The notes under the pieces: model-generated
What the model saw: the letters and a program-made list of their open reading frames with translations, nothing else
Databases searched by the model: none
What the model was told of the DNA's origin: nothing
Shown here: positions 48,453-56,982 of the stretch, in pieces
Numbering within the stretch: the first letter of the stretch is position 1
Layout of the letters: each line of letters begins with the position of its first letter
Made by a program: the position numbers and the translations under genes
Assembly (NCBI RefSeq): GCF_036226465.1
Contig: NZ_CP108476.1
Coordinates: 8,060,001 to 8,124,000, forward strand
DNA length: 64,000 bases
Direction of reading: 5' to 3'
Origin: Kitasatospora sp. NBC_01250
Lineage (GTDB): Bacteria; Actinomycetota; Actinomycetes; Streptomycetales; Streptomycetaceae

Positions 48453-50215
48453 GAAGCCACCCCGCATGACGTCGCTCCGAGGACGCGGCCCCGGTCGATG
48501 TCGACCACGGCGTCAGCGATCTTGAGGAGTTCGGGACTGTGGGTGGCGAGCAGGACGGTCCTGTCCCGGGCCAGGGTGCGCACGGCGGCCATGACGCGTT
48601 CCTCAGCGTCGGGGTCCAGGTGGGCGGTCGGCTCGTCCAGGCAGAGCACGGGTGCGTCCCGCAACAGGGCGCGGACGAAGACCAGTTGCTGGATCTGGCC
48701 CGAGGAGAGCCCACTGCCGCGTTCGCCGATGACGGTGTCCAGGCCGTGCGGCAGCGCCGCCCGCAGGCCCGCGAAGCCGAGCGTCGCGAAGGCCGCGTCG
48801 AGCGCCGGGTCGTCCGCGTCCGGGCGGGCCAGCAGCAGGTTCTCCCGCACGGTGCCCGGCAGGAGGTGGCAGGGCTGGCCGATCCAGGACACCGCCCGGG
48901 GGTCGGCGGGCTGCCGCGCACCGCCGCTCTCGTGCGTGCTCGATCCGGAGTCGGGTGCGAGCAGCCCGGCGGCGACCGCCAGCAAGGTGGACTTCCCCGC
49001 TCCGCTGGCGCCGGTGAGGGCGAGCACCTGCCCCGGGCGCACGGTCAGGGTGACGTCGTGGAGGGCGGGCCGGTCGCGATCGGGGAAGGCGACGCCGACC
49101 GCGCACAGGTGCACGCTGCGCGGAGCGTCGGCGGGTCTTGGCGTCGTCCGCCCTGCTGGGGTCACGGACAGCAGGCCGTTGACGAGCTCGGCGGCGGCCG
49201 ACGCCTCGGCACGGGCGTGGTAGCCGCGCGCCAGTTCCCGCACCGGCGCGAAGTAGGCGGGCGTGAGGACCAGGACGAAGAGCGCTGTGCCCAGGCCCAT
49301 CGACGAGGGGACGCCGGGCAGGTGCAGGTAGTCGAGCAGGACCAGTCCGCAGTAGGTGGCGACCACGGCAAGGGTTCCGGTGACCAGCAGTTCCACCCAG
49401 GCGGTGGAGAGGAACGCCACGCGCAGCACCGCCTGGGTGCGGTGGGCCAGTTCACGGTCGTCCCGCTCCACGGCGAGGGCGGCGCGCTCGTCCGCGCCCA
49501 GGCCGACCAGTGTCGGCAGTCCGCGCAACTGGTCCAGCAGCCGGGCGCTGAGGGTCCGGGCGGCGGTCAGCTGTGCCTGGACGGCGGTGCGGGTGCCCAT
49601 GCCGATGACCTTGAGATTGGCCGGCAGCAGCGGAGTCGCCAGCACCAGCAGCAGGGCCACCAGCCAGTTTCCCGCCGCGATCGCCGCCAGCACGACGCCG
49701 CTCGCGATCAGCATGGCCCGGCGCGCCGGGACATAGCCGGTCAGCCAGTCGGTGAGGCGGTCCACCTCCTCGTCGAGCGCCTGGACGAAGGCGGTGTCGG
49801 CCACCGCCGGCTCATCCGCGGGGGCCGCCCGCCGCCAGGCGGGCAGGGCGGCCTCCAGCAGCCGGGCGCGCAGTGTCTCCCGGACCGCGGCGGCCCCCTC
49901 GTCCGCGGCCCGGTCGCCGGCCGCGAGCAGCCAGGCCCGCAGCACGAGCCCGGCCGCGACCAGGCAGGCCGCCGGCAGCACCGACACCGGGGTGACCGTC
50001 GCCCGCTGGCCGTGCAGCGCCAGCCGGGCGGTCCAGCCGAGCCCGGCCGCCCACCCGACACTGCCGACGGCTGCGAGCCCGCGCAGCGTTCCGGCCCGCC
50101 GGAAGGCGGGCGCCTGCGCGTGCGCCCATGCGTGCAGGCGTTCCAGCGCCAGCTTCTGGTCCTGCTGTGCGTCGTCGTCGGCCAGGCGCGCCAGCAGGGC
50201 TGCGGTGTCGCTCAC
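48449..50215 (-). CDS. cydD: Cysteine/glutathione ABC exporter subunit CydD
   Basis: A 588-residue ABC exporter half, partner of CydC. Membrane domain (LAACLVAAGLVLRAWLLAAG, LIASGVVLAAIAAGNWLVAL) and ATPase with Walker A LTGASGAGKSTLLAVAAG, signature SGLSSGQIQQLVFVRAL and Walker B VLCLDEPTAHLD. The signature Q-Q in place of the usual R/K is within the range for CydD. GTG start overlapping the cydB stop (GTGA). ATGA overlap into cydC. The tight spacing shows the four cyd genes are translated as a unit. Confidence 0.93.
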   Translation of the reverse strand: MSDTAALLARLADDDAQQDQKLALERLHAWAHAQAPAFRRAGTLRGLAAVGSVGWAAGLGWTARLALHGQRATVTPVSVLPAACLVAAGLVLRAWLLAAGDRAADEGAAAVRETLRARLLEAALPAWRRAAPADEPAVADTAFVQALDEEVDRLTDWLTGYVPARRAMLIASGVVLAAIAAGNWLVALLLVLATPLLPANLKVIGMGTRTAVQAQLTAARTLSARLLDQLRGLPTLVGLGADERAALAVERDDRELAHRTQAVLRVAFLSTAWVELLVTGTLAVVATYCGLVLLDYLHLPGVPSSMGLGTALFVLVLTPAYFAPVRELARGYHARAEASAAAELVNGLLSVTPAGRTTPRPADAPRSVHLCAVGVAFPDRDRPALHDVTLTVRPGQVLALTGASGAGKSTLLAVAAGLLAPDSGSSTHESGGARQPADPRAVSWIGQPCHLLPGTVRENLLLARPDADDPALDAAFATLGFAGLRAALPHGLDTVIGERGSGLSSGQIQQLVFVRALLRDAPVLCLDEPTAHLDPDAEERVMAAVRTLARDRTVLLATHSPELLKIADAVVDIDRGRVLGATSCGVAS

Positions 50216-51501
50216 CGCTGCGCCGCCTGGTCGAGGTCGAACTCGCCGGCGGCGGCCCGCCGGTCACCGACCAGCCAGGCGGTGAGCGCGACGGCGGCGA
50301 AGAGGATGAGCGCGAGGGGGGCGATCCATTCGCCATGACCGCCGAACACGTCCTGCGCGACCGCGCCCACCCCGAGGCCGAGCACGGTGGAACCGATCCG
50401 ACGGACCACGGTCCCGACGACTCCGTCCGGGGCGACATCAGCGCCTGTCGGATCGGTGCCGGTGTCGACGACGTTCTCCGCCGGCCGCTCCGGTTCGGCG
50501 GGGAGCGCAAGTGCGGTCGGTGTCGGTGGCCGGTACTTCCCGCGGAACACCCACCAGGCGTAGACGTTGTAGGCGAGCACGACGGGCATGCAGCAGCCGA
50601 CGCCGATCAGCAGGAACACCTGCGACCCGAAGGGGCTGGCGGCCGCGTGCACGCTCAAGCCGGGCGGCACGACGACCGGGGCGGTCGCCGTCACCAGCGC
50701 CAGCAGTCCGGCCACCTGGGCGCAGACCACGGCGACGAACGGGCGGGCGTCGGGCGTTCGGCCGAAGCCGTACCAGGAGACCACGCCGCAGACGGCGGCG
50801 ACGGTCACCGCGAGGCCGAACAGGACGGCGCGCAGCGGCTGGTCGAAGCGGAAGTGCTGCGGGTCGGCCACCTCCAGGCCCAGGCCCAGCACCAGGGCGG
50901 CCACGACCGTCACGGCGAGCAGCGGGCGCCCGAGCCGCGCGGCCCGACGGCGTGCGTCGCCCCGCGTCTTGGCCTGCAGCCAGGCGGCGCCGGCCAGCAG
51001 GTAGAGCGCGGTCACCCCGAGCGCGCACAGCACGCTGTAGGGAGTGAGCCAGCGCAGCGCGCTGCCGTCGAAGACGCCCCCGTGCTGCGGCAGGCCGCTG
51101 AGGACGGTGCCGACCACCAGGCCCTGGCAGAGCGTCACCACCAGCGAGGAGACGCCGAACAGCCGCCCCCAACCGGGTCGGTAGTCCGGTGCGGAGCTCT
51201 GCATCTCCAGTCCCAGCCCGCGCAGCACGAAGGCCAGCAGCATCACGACCAGCGGGAGGTAGACCCCGGGGAGCACGGTGGCGTAGACGCCGGGCAGCGC
51301 CGCCCAGAGGGTCACCCCGGCGAGGATGATCCAGCTCTCGTTGGCGTCCCAGGCCGTCGCGACCAGCTCGGTGTACTCCTTGCGCCGCTGGTCGCTGCGG
51401 TCGAAGAGGCCGAGGATCCCGATCCCGAGGTCGTAGCCGTCCAGCACGAGGTACGCGCCGAGTGCGAACAGGATCAGCGTGTAGGAAGCGTAGTCAGCCA
51501 T
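50212..51501 (-). CDS. cydB: Cytochrome bd oxidase subunit II
   Basis: A 429-residue integral membrane protein with eight to nine hydrophobic segments, expected for subunit II of the quinol:oxygen oxidoreductase. The start FALGAYLVLDGYDLGIGIL and the WDANESWIILAGVTLWAALPG segment are family hallmarks. The protein is longer than usual because of a hydrophilic linker (PALALPAEPERPAENVVDTG region, about 340-370) and an extra C-terminal hydrophobic helix. The ATG overlaps the cydA stop by eight bases. Confidence 0.94.
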   Translation of the reverse strand: MADYASYTLILFALGAYLVLDGYDLGIGILGLFDRSDQRRKEYTELVATAWDANESWIILAGVTLWAALPGVYATVLPGVYLPLVVMLLAFVLRGLGLEMQSSAPDYRPGWGRLFGVSSLVVTLCQGLVVGTVLSGLPQHGGVFDGSALRWLTPYSVLCALGVTALYLLAGAAWLQAKTRGDARRRAARLGRPLLAVTVVAALVLGLGLEVADPQHFRFDQPLRAVLFGLAVTVAAVCGVVSWYGFGRTPDARPFVAVVCAQVAGLLALVTATAPVVVPPGLSVHAAASPFGSQVFLLIGVGCCMPVVLAYNVYAWWVFRGKYRPPTPTALALPAEPERPAENVVDTGTDPTGADVAPDGVVGTVVRRIGSTVLGLGVGAVAQDVFGGHGEWIAPLALILFAAVALTAWLVGDRRAAAGEFDLDQAAQR

Positions 51502-52816
51502 GGATGGCCTCCGGCCCTGCCTTGACGGTTCGGACGATGTAGCGGACCCAGACCGCCACCAGCACGGCGTAGACCGTGACGAAGCCGGCCAGGCTCAGTG
51601 CGGCCTCGGCCGTGGACAGGTGGGAGACGGCGTCGGAGGTGCGGATCCGGCCGTAGACCACCCAGGGCTGGCGTCCGGTCTCCGCGGTGATCCAGCCCCC
51701 GGTGATCGCGACCAGGCCGGCGGGGGCCATCCACACCATCAGCCGGTGGAAGCGCCGGGCGGTGAACAGCCGCCCGCGCAGGCGAAGGACCAGTCCGGCG
51801 AAGGCCATCGCGAACATCGTGAGCGCGGTGAAGTACATCGCCCGGAAACCGTAGAAGGCGCTCCACATGTTCGGACGCTGGTCCGGCGGGGTTCGGAGCA
51901 GGCCGGGCACGTGCGCCTGGCCGGTCAGGTCCTTGCCGATCACCGCGCCCAGGTGCGGGATCTCGATGCGCAGGTTGTCCTTGCCCTTGCCGGGATCGGG
52001 GACGACGACCAGGTTGTAGCCGTTGTTGTCCGTCTTCCAGTTGCCCTCGAACGCCTCCAGCTTGGCGGGCTGGTGCTGCCCCATGAACCCCGCCGTCTCG
52101 TCCCCCGCGTACAGCTGAACGGGCATCAGGACGGCCAGGACCCCGAGTGCGAGGGAGAGCGTGCGGCGGGCGAACGGGAGCGAGCGCTGCCTGACCAGGT
52201 ACCAGGCGGCGATGGCGCCGACGAACCAGGCGGCGCTGATCAGCACCGCCAGCAGCATGTGCGGGAACCGGTAGGAGAACGCCGGGTTGAACAGCACCTG
52301 CCACCAGTCGCGGGCCTGGAACTGGCCCGCGACCTCGGTGTAGCCGGCCGGGTCCTGCATCCAGCTGTTGGCGGAGAGGATCCAGGTGGTGGAGAGCAGG
52401 GTGCCGAAGGCGACCATCCACGAGGCGAAGGCCATGGTGCGGGGCCGCACCCGTCCCTCGCCGTAGAGCATGATGCCGATGAAGCCGGCCTCCAGGAAGA
52501 AGGCGGTGATCACCTCCATGCCGATGGTGACACCGAGGATGGGGCCCACCGCGTGCGCGTAACTGCCCCAGTTCAGGCCGAACTCGAAGGTCATCACTGT
52601 TCCGGCGACCACGCCGAGGCCGAACCCGACCGCGAAGATCTTCCGCCAGAAGCGGAACATCTGCAGGTAGAGCGGATTGCGGGTGCGCAGGTAGGCCGTG
52701 TACACGACGGCGAGCAGGATCGACAGCCCGACGGTCAGGGCGGGAAAGGTCATGTGGAAGACGGCGGTGATGGCGAACTGCCAGCGGGACAGCTCCACCG
52801 TCGCGGGCGATGCCAT
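51494..52816 (-). CDS. cydA: Cytochrome bd oxidase subunit I
   Basis: A 440-residue multipass protein carrying hemes b558, b595 and d. Visible hallmarks: RWQFAITAVFHMTFPALTVG with the heme-ligand His, FGLNWGSYAHAVG, the QPAKLEAFEGNWKT region of the Q-loop, and GWITAETGRQPWVVYG near the end. The Q-loop is short, as in most actinobacteria. The enzyme oxidises menaquinol with high oxygen affinity. The ATG at 52816 has AGGAG upstream; a longer reading runs back into dps. It is 49 bp after dps. No Rex operator is visible in that gap. Confidence 0.95.
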   Translation of the reverse strand: MASPATVELSRWQFAITAVFHMTFPALTVGLSILLAVVYTAYLRTRNPLYLQMFRFWRKIFAVGFGLGVVAGTVMTFEFGLNWGSYAHAVGPILGVTIGMEVITAFFLEAGFIGIMLYGEGRVRPRTMAFASWMVAFGTLLSTTWILSANSWMQDPAGYTEVAGQFQARDWWQVLFNPAFSYRFPHMLLAVLISAAWFVGAIAAWYLVRQRSLPFARRTLSLALGVLAVLMPVQLYAGDETAGFMGQHQPAKLEAFEGNWKTDNNGYNLVVVPDPGKGKDNLRIEIPHLGAVIGKDLTGQAHVPGLLRTPPDQRPNMWSAFYGFRAMYFTALTMFAMAFAGLVLRLRGRLFTARRFHRLMVWMAPAGLVAITGGWITAETGRQPWVVYGRIRTSDAVSHLSTAEAALSLAGFVTVYAVLVAVWVRYIVRTVKAGPEAIHG

Positions 52817-52865
52817 GGCGACTCCTGTCAGTGCCGGCGGACGGGGTGCGGGTGGCGCAGGTGGG

Positions 52866-53459
52866 TCACAGCCGCACCAGCGGGGTGTCCACCAGGTGCT
52901 CGGCCAGGAACCACACCTGCGCCTCGCCGGTCCGCACGACCTGGGAGACCAGCAGGTCGTTGGTGCCGTCGTCGCCGAGGGCCGCCGCCCGGGACGCGGC
53001 GTCGCGGGCGGCGATGAGGATCGCCTCGTGCGCGGACAGGAGGCGCGACAGCATCGCCGGCACCTCCTCGACGCCGTCCGGCGGACGCGGGATCGAGGTG
53101 ATCTCCGCGACGTGCCGCGGGTCGCCGACGGCGACTCCGCCAAGGGCCTGGACCCGCTCGGCGAGGACGTCGACCAGCGCCAGGAGCTCGTCCGCGTGCT
53201 TGTCCAGCATGAGGTGCAGCTGGTAGAAGGTCGCCCCGCGCATCAGCCAGTGGTGCTTCTTGTAGAGCGTGTAGAGGATCCGGGTGTCCGCGAGGACCTG
53301 GTTGAGGCGCTGGCAGGAGTAGAGCCGCGCATCGTGGGAGAGGCCGAGGGGAACCTGGTTGACGGTTCCGAACTCCTGTATCTCCTTTCCGTGTTGATGC
53401 AGCAGTGGCTGGCTGCTGGCGCTGACGCTGGGGTGGTCGGCGTGGTCGGAACGGCTCAT
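52866..53459 (-). CDS. dps: Dps/ferritin-like DNA-protecting protein
   Basis: A 197-residue Dps-type protein. The inter-subunit ferroxidase residues are in YKKHHWLMRGATFYQLHLMLDKHADELL, as in Dps proteins; five-helix pattern throughout; the N-terminal tail is longer than usual and rich in His and Ser (HADHPSVSASSQPLLHQHGK), possibly for DNA or metal binding. It stores iron and protects DNA from peroxide. AGGGAGT precedes the ATG. First gene of a leftward unit with cydABDC, which links iron/oxygen stress to cytochrome bd. The 121 bp upstream gap before the AraC gene must hold the promoter. Confidence 0.92.
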   Translation of the reverse strand: MSRSDHADHPSVSASSQPLLHQHGKEIQEFGTVNQVPLGLSHDARLYSCQRLNQVLADTRILYTLYKKHHWLMRGATFYQLHLMLDKHADELLALVDVLAERVQALGGVAVGDPRHVAEITSIPRPPDGVEEVPAMLSRLLSAHEAILIAARDAASRAAALGDDGTNDLLVSQVVRTGEAQVWFLAEHLVDTPLVRL

Positions 53460-53580
53460 GGGTACTCCCTGGGGTCTTCGCGGTCCACTGGCTCGACCCA
53501 AGCTATGGGCGCGCGGAGTACGGGTTTGTTCCCGAGCGCACTGACCGTTGCCCGTGCGCGCCCGGCCAGGGCGCGCGCCG

Positions 53581-54561
53581 TCACCGAGCCGGCGTGGCCG
53601 GGACCTCGTTGCCGCCCGCGCGGGCGCGCCATTCGCGGGGAGTGACGCCGTAGGCGGCGCGGAAGACGCGGCTGAAGTGGGTCGGACTGACGAATCCCCA
53701 GCGGCGGGCCACGGATGACACGGTCGGCACGGCGAAGGCACGCCGGGACAGGTCGTGCGCACACATCTCCAGTCGGCGGCGCTGGATCCAGCGGGCCACC
53801 GTGGTCTCCTCGCCCTGGAAGAGCTTGTGGAGGTACCGGACGGAGACGTGGTGCGCGGTGGCGAGCTGCTCGGGGGAGAGCGACGAGTCGCCGAGGTGGC
53901 ACATCGCGTAGTCCTTGATCCGCGCGAGCATGGCCGGCGCGGTCTGCGGCGCCGCCGGGTTCAGGGTGCCGCTGTGCTCCTGGATGACCAGGGCGAGCAG
54001 ATCGATGGCCGTGTCGGCGAGCCTTCGGCCCGTGCCGGGGTCGAGGTCCGCGGCTCCCGAGGCCAGCTTCCGCAGGTAGGTGCTGACGAGTCCGACTGAT
54101 CCGGAGTCGGGCTCGAACACGGTGGCGGTGGCCGTCCTGAGATCCTCGTCGCGCACGTGCAGGGCACTCCGCGGCAGGTGGAACGCCGTGAAGTCGAACG
54201 CGGTGGGCAGTTCCTTGGCGAAGGGGCGACCGGAGTCGGAGATCGCGAACTCGCCCGGGCCGAAGACGACCTCCCGCCCGTCCTGGGTGAGCCATGCGCA
54301 GCCCCGGTGCTGCATCGCGAGCGTGATCCATCCCTCGCCGTCGGCCGCGATCGCGCGCCTGGTGCGGGTGACCACCTGCGGTCCGGCTTCCACCCTGGAG
54401 ATCTGCACGGCTCCCAACTGGTCACTGCTGATGACTCCGGCGGAGGGGCTCTCCTCCAGGAAGCCGACCTGAAGCGGTATGAAGGCATGGGAGACGGCCT
54501 CGTGCCAGCACTCGGCACGTTCGGCAGGGGAGAGCGATTCGGTGGACAGTGTGGTCGACAC
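53581..54561 (-). CDS. AraC-family transcriptional regulator
   Basis: A 326-residue regulator: N-terminal AraC_binding_2-like beta domain (SDQLGAVQISRVEAGPQVV, REVVFGPGEFAISDSGRPF) and C-terminal double HTH (LATAHHVSVRYLHKLFQGEE, WGFVSPTHFSRVFRAAYGVT). It closely resembles the regulator at 35.7-37.1 kb, so the two are paralogues. The start is the GTG at 54561 following AAGGGAA; earlier in-frame starts add a basic stretch. It lies directly upstream of the dps-cyd unit on the same strand and may control it, or the divergent esterase gene. Confidence 0.92.
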   Translation of the reverse strand: MSTTLSTESLSPAERAECWHEAVSHAFIPLQVGFLEESPSAGVISSDQLGAVQISRVEAGPQVVTRTRRAIAADGEGWITLAMQHRGCAWLTQDGREVVFGPGEFAISDSGRPFAKELPTAFDFTAFHLPRSALHVRDEDLRTATATVFEPDSGSVGLVSTYLRKLASGAADLDPGTGRRLADTAIDLLALVIQEHSGTLNPAAPQTAPAMLARIKDYAMCHLGDSSLSPEQLATAHHVSVRYLHKLFQGEETTVARWIQRRRLEMCAHDLSRRAFAVPTVSSVARRWGFVSPTHFSRVFRAAYGVTPREWRARAGGNEVPATPAR

Positions 54562-54998
54562 AAGGGTTCCCTTCGCCCGCGGCGAGGTCTGTTCTCGAAC
54601 GTGCTGCCGTGCCCGCATCGGAGCGGGGGCACGGCCGGTCATCGGCCGGCCTGGATTCACCCCTGCTGACCTGGGACTATCTTGAGCTCGGCCCGGCTGA
54701 TCGCGCTTCTGTCAGATGACCGGTCCCGTGCGTGGAACAGCGTTGGACAACGTCGGGCAGGGGTGGACATCGCCGACCTCGCCGCGGCGGCGGTACGCGC
54801 CGGCCGGAGCGAGGACGCCCGCGCCGTTGCGAGCGGGGCCGTGAGTGCGCGCAGAGAGCAGAGGAGAGGCGTCGTCGGGCAACGCGTCTCCGGCGAGCGG
54901 TCCTACGGTGACGCTCGTGCCTCGGAACGCCGGGGTCGGCCTGGGGACATCGGCCGGCCCCGCCGGGGCCAGACCACGCGCACTCTTGAGGAGACGAC
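54562..54998. other. 437 bp region between the AraC and esterase genes
   Basis: The region contains divergent promoters by position. One rightward reading frame of 106 codons (TTG at 54682 to 55002) ends in an ATGA overlap with the esterase start. Its codons are less GC-biased at the third position than the real genes, and only the stretch VDIADLAAAAVRAGRSEDAR resembles a protein (a TPR-like helix pair as in LAL regulators). It may be a leader gene or a remnant; I do not call it a gene. No hairpin or operator was evident. Confidence 0.35.
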
Positions 54999-55970
54999 AT
55001 GACGCATGACTTCCAGCCGGTCCGGCCCGTACTGGAGACGGCGGCAGCAGCGTTCGCGCAGGCCACCGCCGAGCCCCCGTACCTGTTCGACCTGCTCCCC
55101 GCGGAGGGCCGCAAGGCGGTCGACGAGGTCCAGTCGGGCGAGGTCGAGCTGCCGGCGGTCGACGAGGAGTGGATCACCGTCCCGGGCGGACCGACCGGCA
55201 GCGTCCGGGCCCGGATCGTGCGCCCGGCGGGCTCCACCGCGACCCTGCCGGTGACCCTCTACATCCACGGGGCGGGCTGGGTGTTCGGCAACGCACACAC
55301 CCACGACCGCCTGGTGCGGGAGCTGGCGGTCGGGGCGGGCGTGGCGGTGGTCTTCCCCGAGTACGCCCTGTCGCCCGAGGCCCGCTACCCGGTCGCCATC
55401 GAGCAGAACTACGCCGTCGCCCAGTGGATCGTGCGGGAGGGCGCCACCAAGGCGCTGGACGGTACGCGGCTGGCCGTCGCGGGCGACTCGGTCGGCGGCA
55501 ACATGAGCGCCGCGCTGACGCTGATGGCCAAGGAGCGCGGCGATGTCGCGCTCGTCCAGCAGGTGCTCTTCTACCCGGTCACCGACGCCTCGTTCGACAC
55601 CGACTCCTACCACCAGTTCGCGACGGGCTACTTCCTGCGCCGCGACGGCATGCAGTGGTTCTGGGACCAGTACACGACCGACCCGGCCCAGCGTGCGGAG
55701 ATCACCGCCTCCCCGCTGCGCGCCACCGCCGAGCAGCTCGCCGGCCTGCCCGCCGCCCTGGTCGTCACCGGTGAGGCCGACGTGCTGCGCGACGAGGGCG
55801 AGGCGTACGCGAGCAAGCTGCGTGCGGCCGGCGTCCCCGTCACCGCCGTCCGCTACCAGGGCGTCATCCACGACTTCGTGATGCTCAACGCCCTGCGCGA
55901 GACGCATGCGGCCCAGGCCGCGATCACCCTGGCGATCCAGACCCTGCGCGACGCGCTGCACACCGCCTGA
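54999..55970 (+). CDS. HSL-family esterase (alpha/beta hydrolase)
   Basis: A 323-residue cytoplasmic esterase of the hormone-sensitive-lipase family. The oxyanion motif reads HGAGW (TLYIHGAGWVFGNAHTHD) instead of the usual HGGGW, the nucleophile elbow is GDSVGGN, and the catalytic Asp and His are in VTGEADVLRDEGE and YQGVIHDF. It should act on short-chain esters. The ATG has GAGGAGA upstream. An 18 bp perfect hairpin follows the stop. Confidence 0.94.
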   Translation: MTHDFQPVRPVLETAAAAFAQATAEPPYLFDLLPAEGRKAVDEVQSGEVELPAVDEEWITVPGGPTGSVRARIVRPAGSTATLPVTLYIHGAGWVFGNAHTHDRLVRELAVGAGVAVVFPEYALSPEARYPVAIEQNYAVAQWIVREGATKALDGTRLAVAGDSVGGNMSAALTLMAKERGDVALVQQVLFYPVTDASFDTDSYHQFATGYFLRRDGMQWFWDQYTTDPAQRAEITASPLRATAEQLAGLPAALVVTGEADVLRDEGEAYASKLRAAGVPVTAVRYQGVIHDFVMLNALRETHAAQAAITLAIQTLRDALHTA

Positions 55971-55987
55971 CCGGGCCGCCACCCGCT

Positions 55988-56031
55988 GCGCCCCGCTGCC
56001 GTCGGTCCTCGGGCCGACGGCAGCGGGGCGC
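55988..56031 (+). terminator. Perfect 18 bp terminator hairpin of the esterase gene
   Basis: GCGCCCCGCTGCCGTCGG pairs exactly with CCGACGGCAGCGGGGCGC around TCCTCGGG, 18 bases after the esterase stop. Confidence 0.85.
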
Positions 56032-56108
56032 TGGCACAAGCCGAACAGGCCGGCTGGGGGCGCGAGCATCCTGAGCCCACCTTCGTGTTCATCCACGGTG
56101 CGTTCGCG

Positions 56109-56144
56109 CCGCCGGCCCCACCGCTGATGCGGTGGGGCCGGCGG
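56109..56144. terminator. Second strong hairpin, perfect 16 bp stem
   Basis: CCGCCGGCCCCACCGC and GCGGTGGGGCCGGCGG form a perfect stem with a TGAT loop, directly after the hydrolase scrap. It may be the old terminator of a lost gene, and now could serve the leftward FMN reductase transcript. Confidence 0.7.
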
Positions 56145-56346
56145 CAGTTGCTGTGGGGGCGGCCTCGGAGAGCATCTGGATCATCAGGCTCGGTGACCGC
56201 GCGGTGTTCTGGCGGTCGCCCGCGTCGGGGTTGCCCACGGTCGCGAGCTGCACGATGGCGGCCCGGCTGTCGTTCCGGCTGATCGGCCCGCCGCCCGCGT
56301 CAGGTGTCCATCGACGAGCCGGCTGCTCAAGGAAGCGCCGGCACGC

Positions 56347-56982
56347 TCACCGGCGGCCGATACCGAGCGCCGCCAGTTGCTCCTCGAACGGGACGACCGT
56401 GTCGGCCGCGGCGCGCTCGGGCACGGGCCGACTGGTCATGAGATCGGCCAACTCGCCTGCCGCACGGGCGATCCGGATGGCCAGGCCGCCGCTCGCGTCC
56501 CCGGTCGAGCCCCAGTCCTCGGTGGCCGCGAAGACGGCGGTGGGCGCCACCACGGCCCGCAGATGGGCGAAGAGCGGCCGCATGGCGTGCTCCAGGGCCA
56601 AGGAGTGCCGGGCCGTCCCGCCGGTGGCGGCGATGAGCACCGGGCAGCCGGTGAGCGCGTCCTTGTCGATCACGTCCATGAAGGACTTGAACAGCCCGCT
56701 GTACGAGGCACTGAAGATCGGCGTCACGGTGATCAGTCCGTCCGCTGCGGTGACCGCCTCGACCGCCTCGCGCAGCTCGGCCGCGGGGAAGCCGGTGACC
56801 AGGTTGTCGGCGATCTCCCTGGCCAGGTCCCGCAGTTCGATGATCCGCAGATCCACCTCCCGTCCGCTGTGGCGCAGTTGCCGAACGGTGGCGTCGGTGG
56901 CCCGATCGGCCAGCAGCCTGGTGGACGACGGGACGGAGAGCCCCGCTGCGACCACGACGAGACGCAGGGCGCTGTCGCTCAC
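56347..56982 (-). CDS. NADPH-dependent FMN reductase (CE1759-like)
   Basis: A 211-residue flavodoxin-fold enzyme that reduces FMN with NADPH. Segments: LVVVAAGLSVPSSTRLLADR (phosphate-binding loop), LITVTPIFSASYSGLFKSFM and LIAATGGTARHSLALEHAMR. These fit the CE1759-type reductases that are coupled to CE1758-type luciferase-like monooxygenases, and exactly such a gene precedes it with a GTGA overlap. It should supply reduced FMN to that enzyme. After the TGA the same frame runs on for 85 codons without a start codon, which is unusual. Confidence 0.92.
   Translation of the reverse strand: MSDSALRLVVVAAGLSVPSSTRLLADRATDATVRQLRHSGREVDLRIIELRDLAREIADNLVTGFPAAELREAVEAVTAADGLITVTPIFSASYSGLFKSFMDVIDKDALTGCPVLIAATGGTARHSLALEHAMRPLFAHLRAVVAPTAVFAATEDWGSTGDASGGLAIRIARAAGELADLMTSRPVPERAAADTVVPFEEQLAALGIGRR

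Larger units (their letters stand above)
55971..56346. pseudogene. 376 bp region with remnant coding sequence
   Basis: Between two strong hairpins, TFVFIHGAF is encoded at about 56079-56106 (+), the typical start of a small alpha/beta hydrolase, but the frame dissolves within a few codons. On the minus strand the frame of the FMN reductase continues for 85 codons after its TGA (to 56089) with high GC at third positions, including SRNDSRAAIVQLATVGNPDA. I recognise no family for that stretch. It looks like the junction of broken genes. Confidence 0.45.

Noticed and set aside
52817..53580. Rex operator upstream of dps or cydA
   Set aside because: Both gaps were read on both strands and no TGTGA/TCACA dyad with the right spacing was found.
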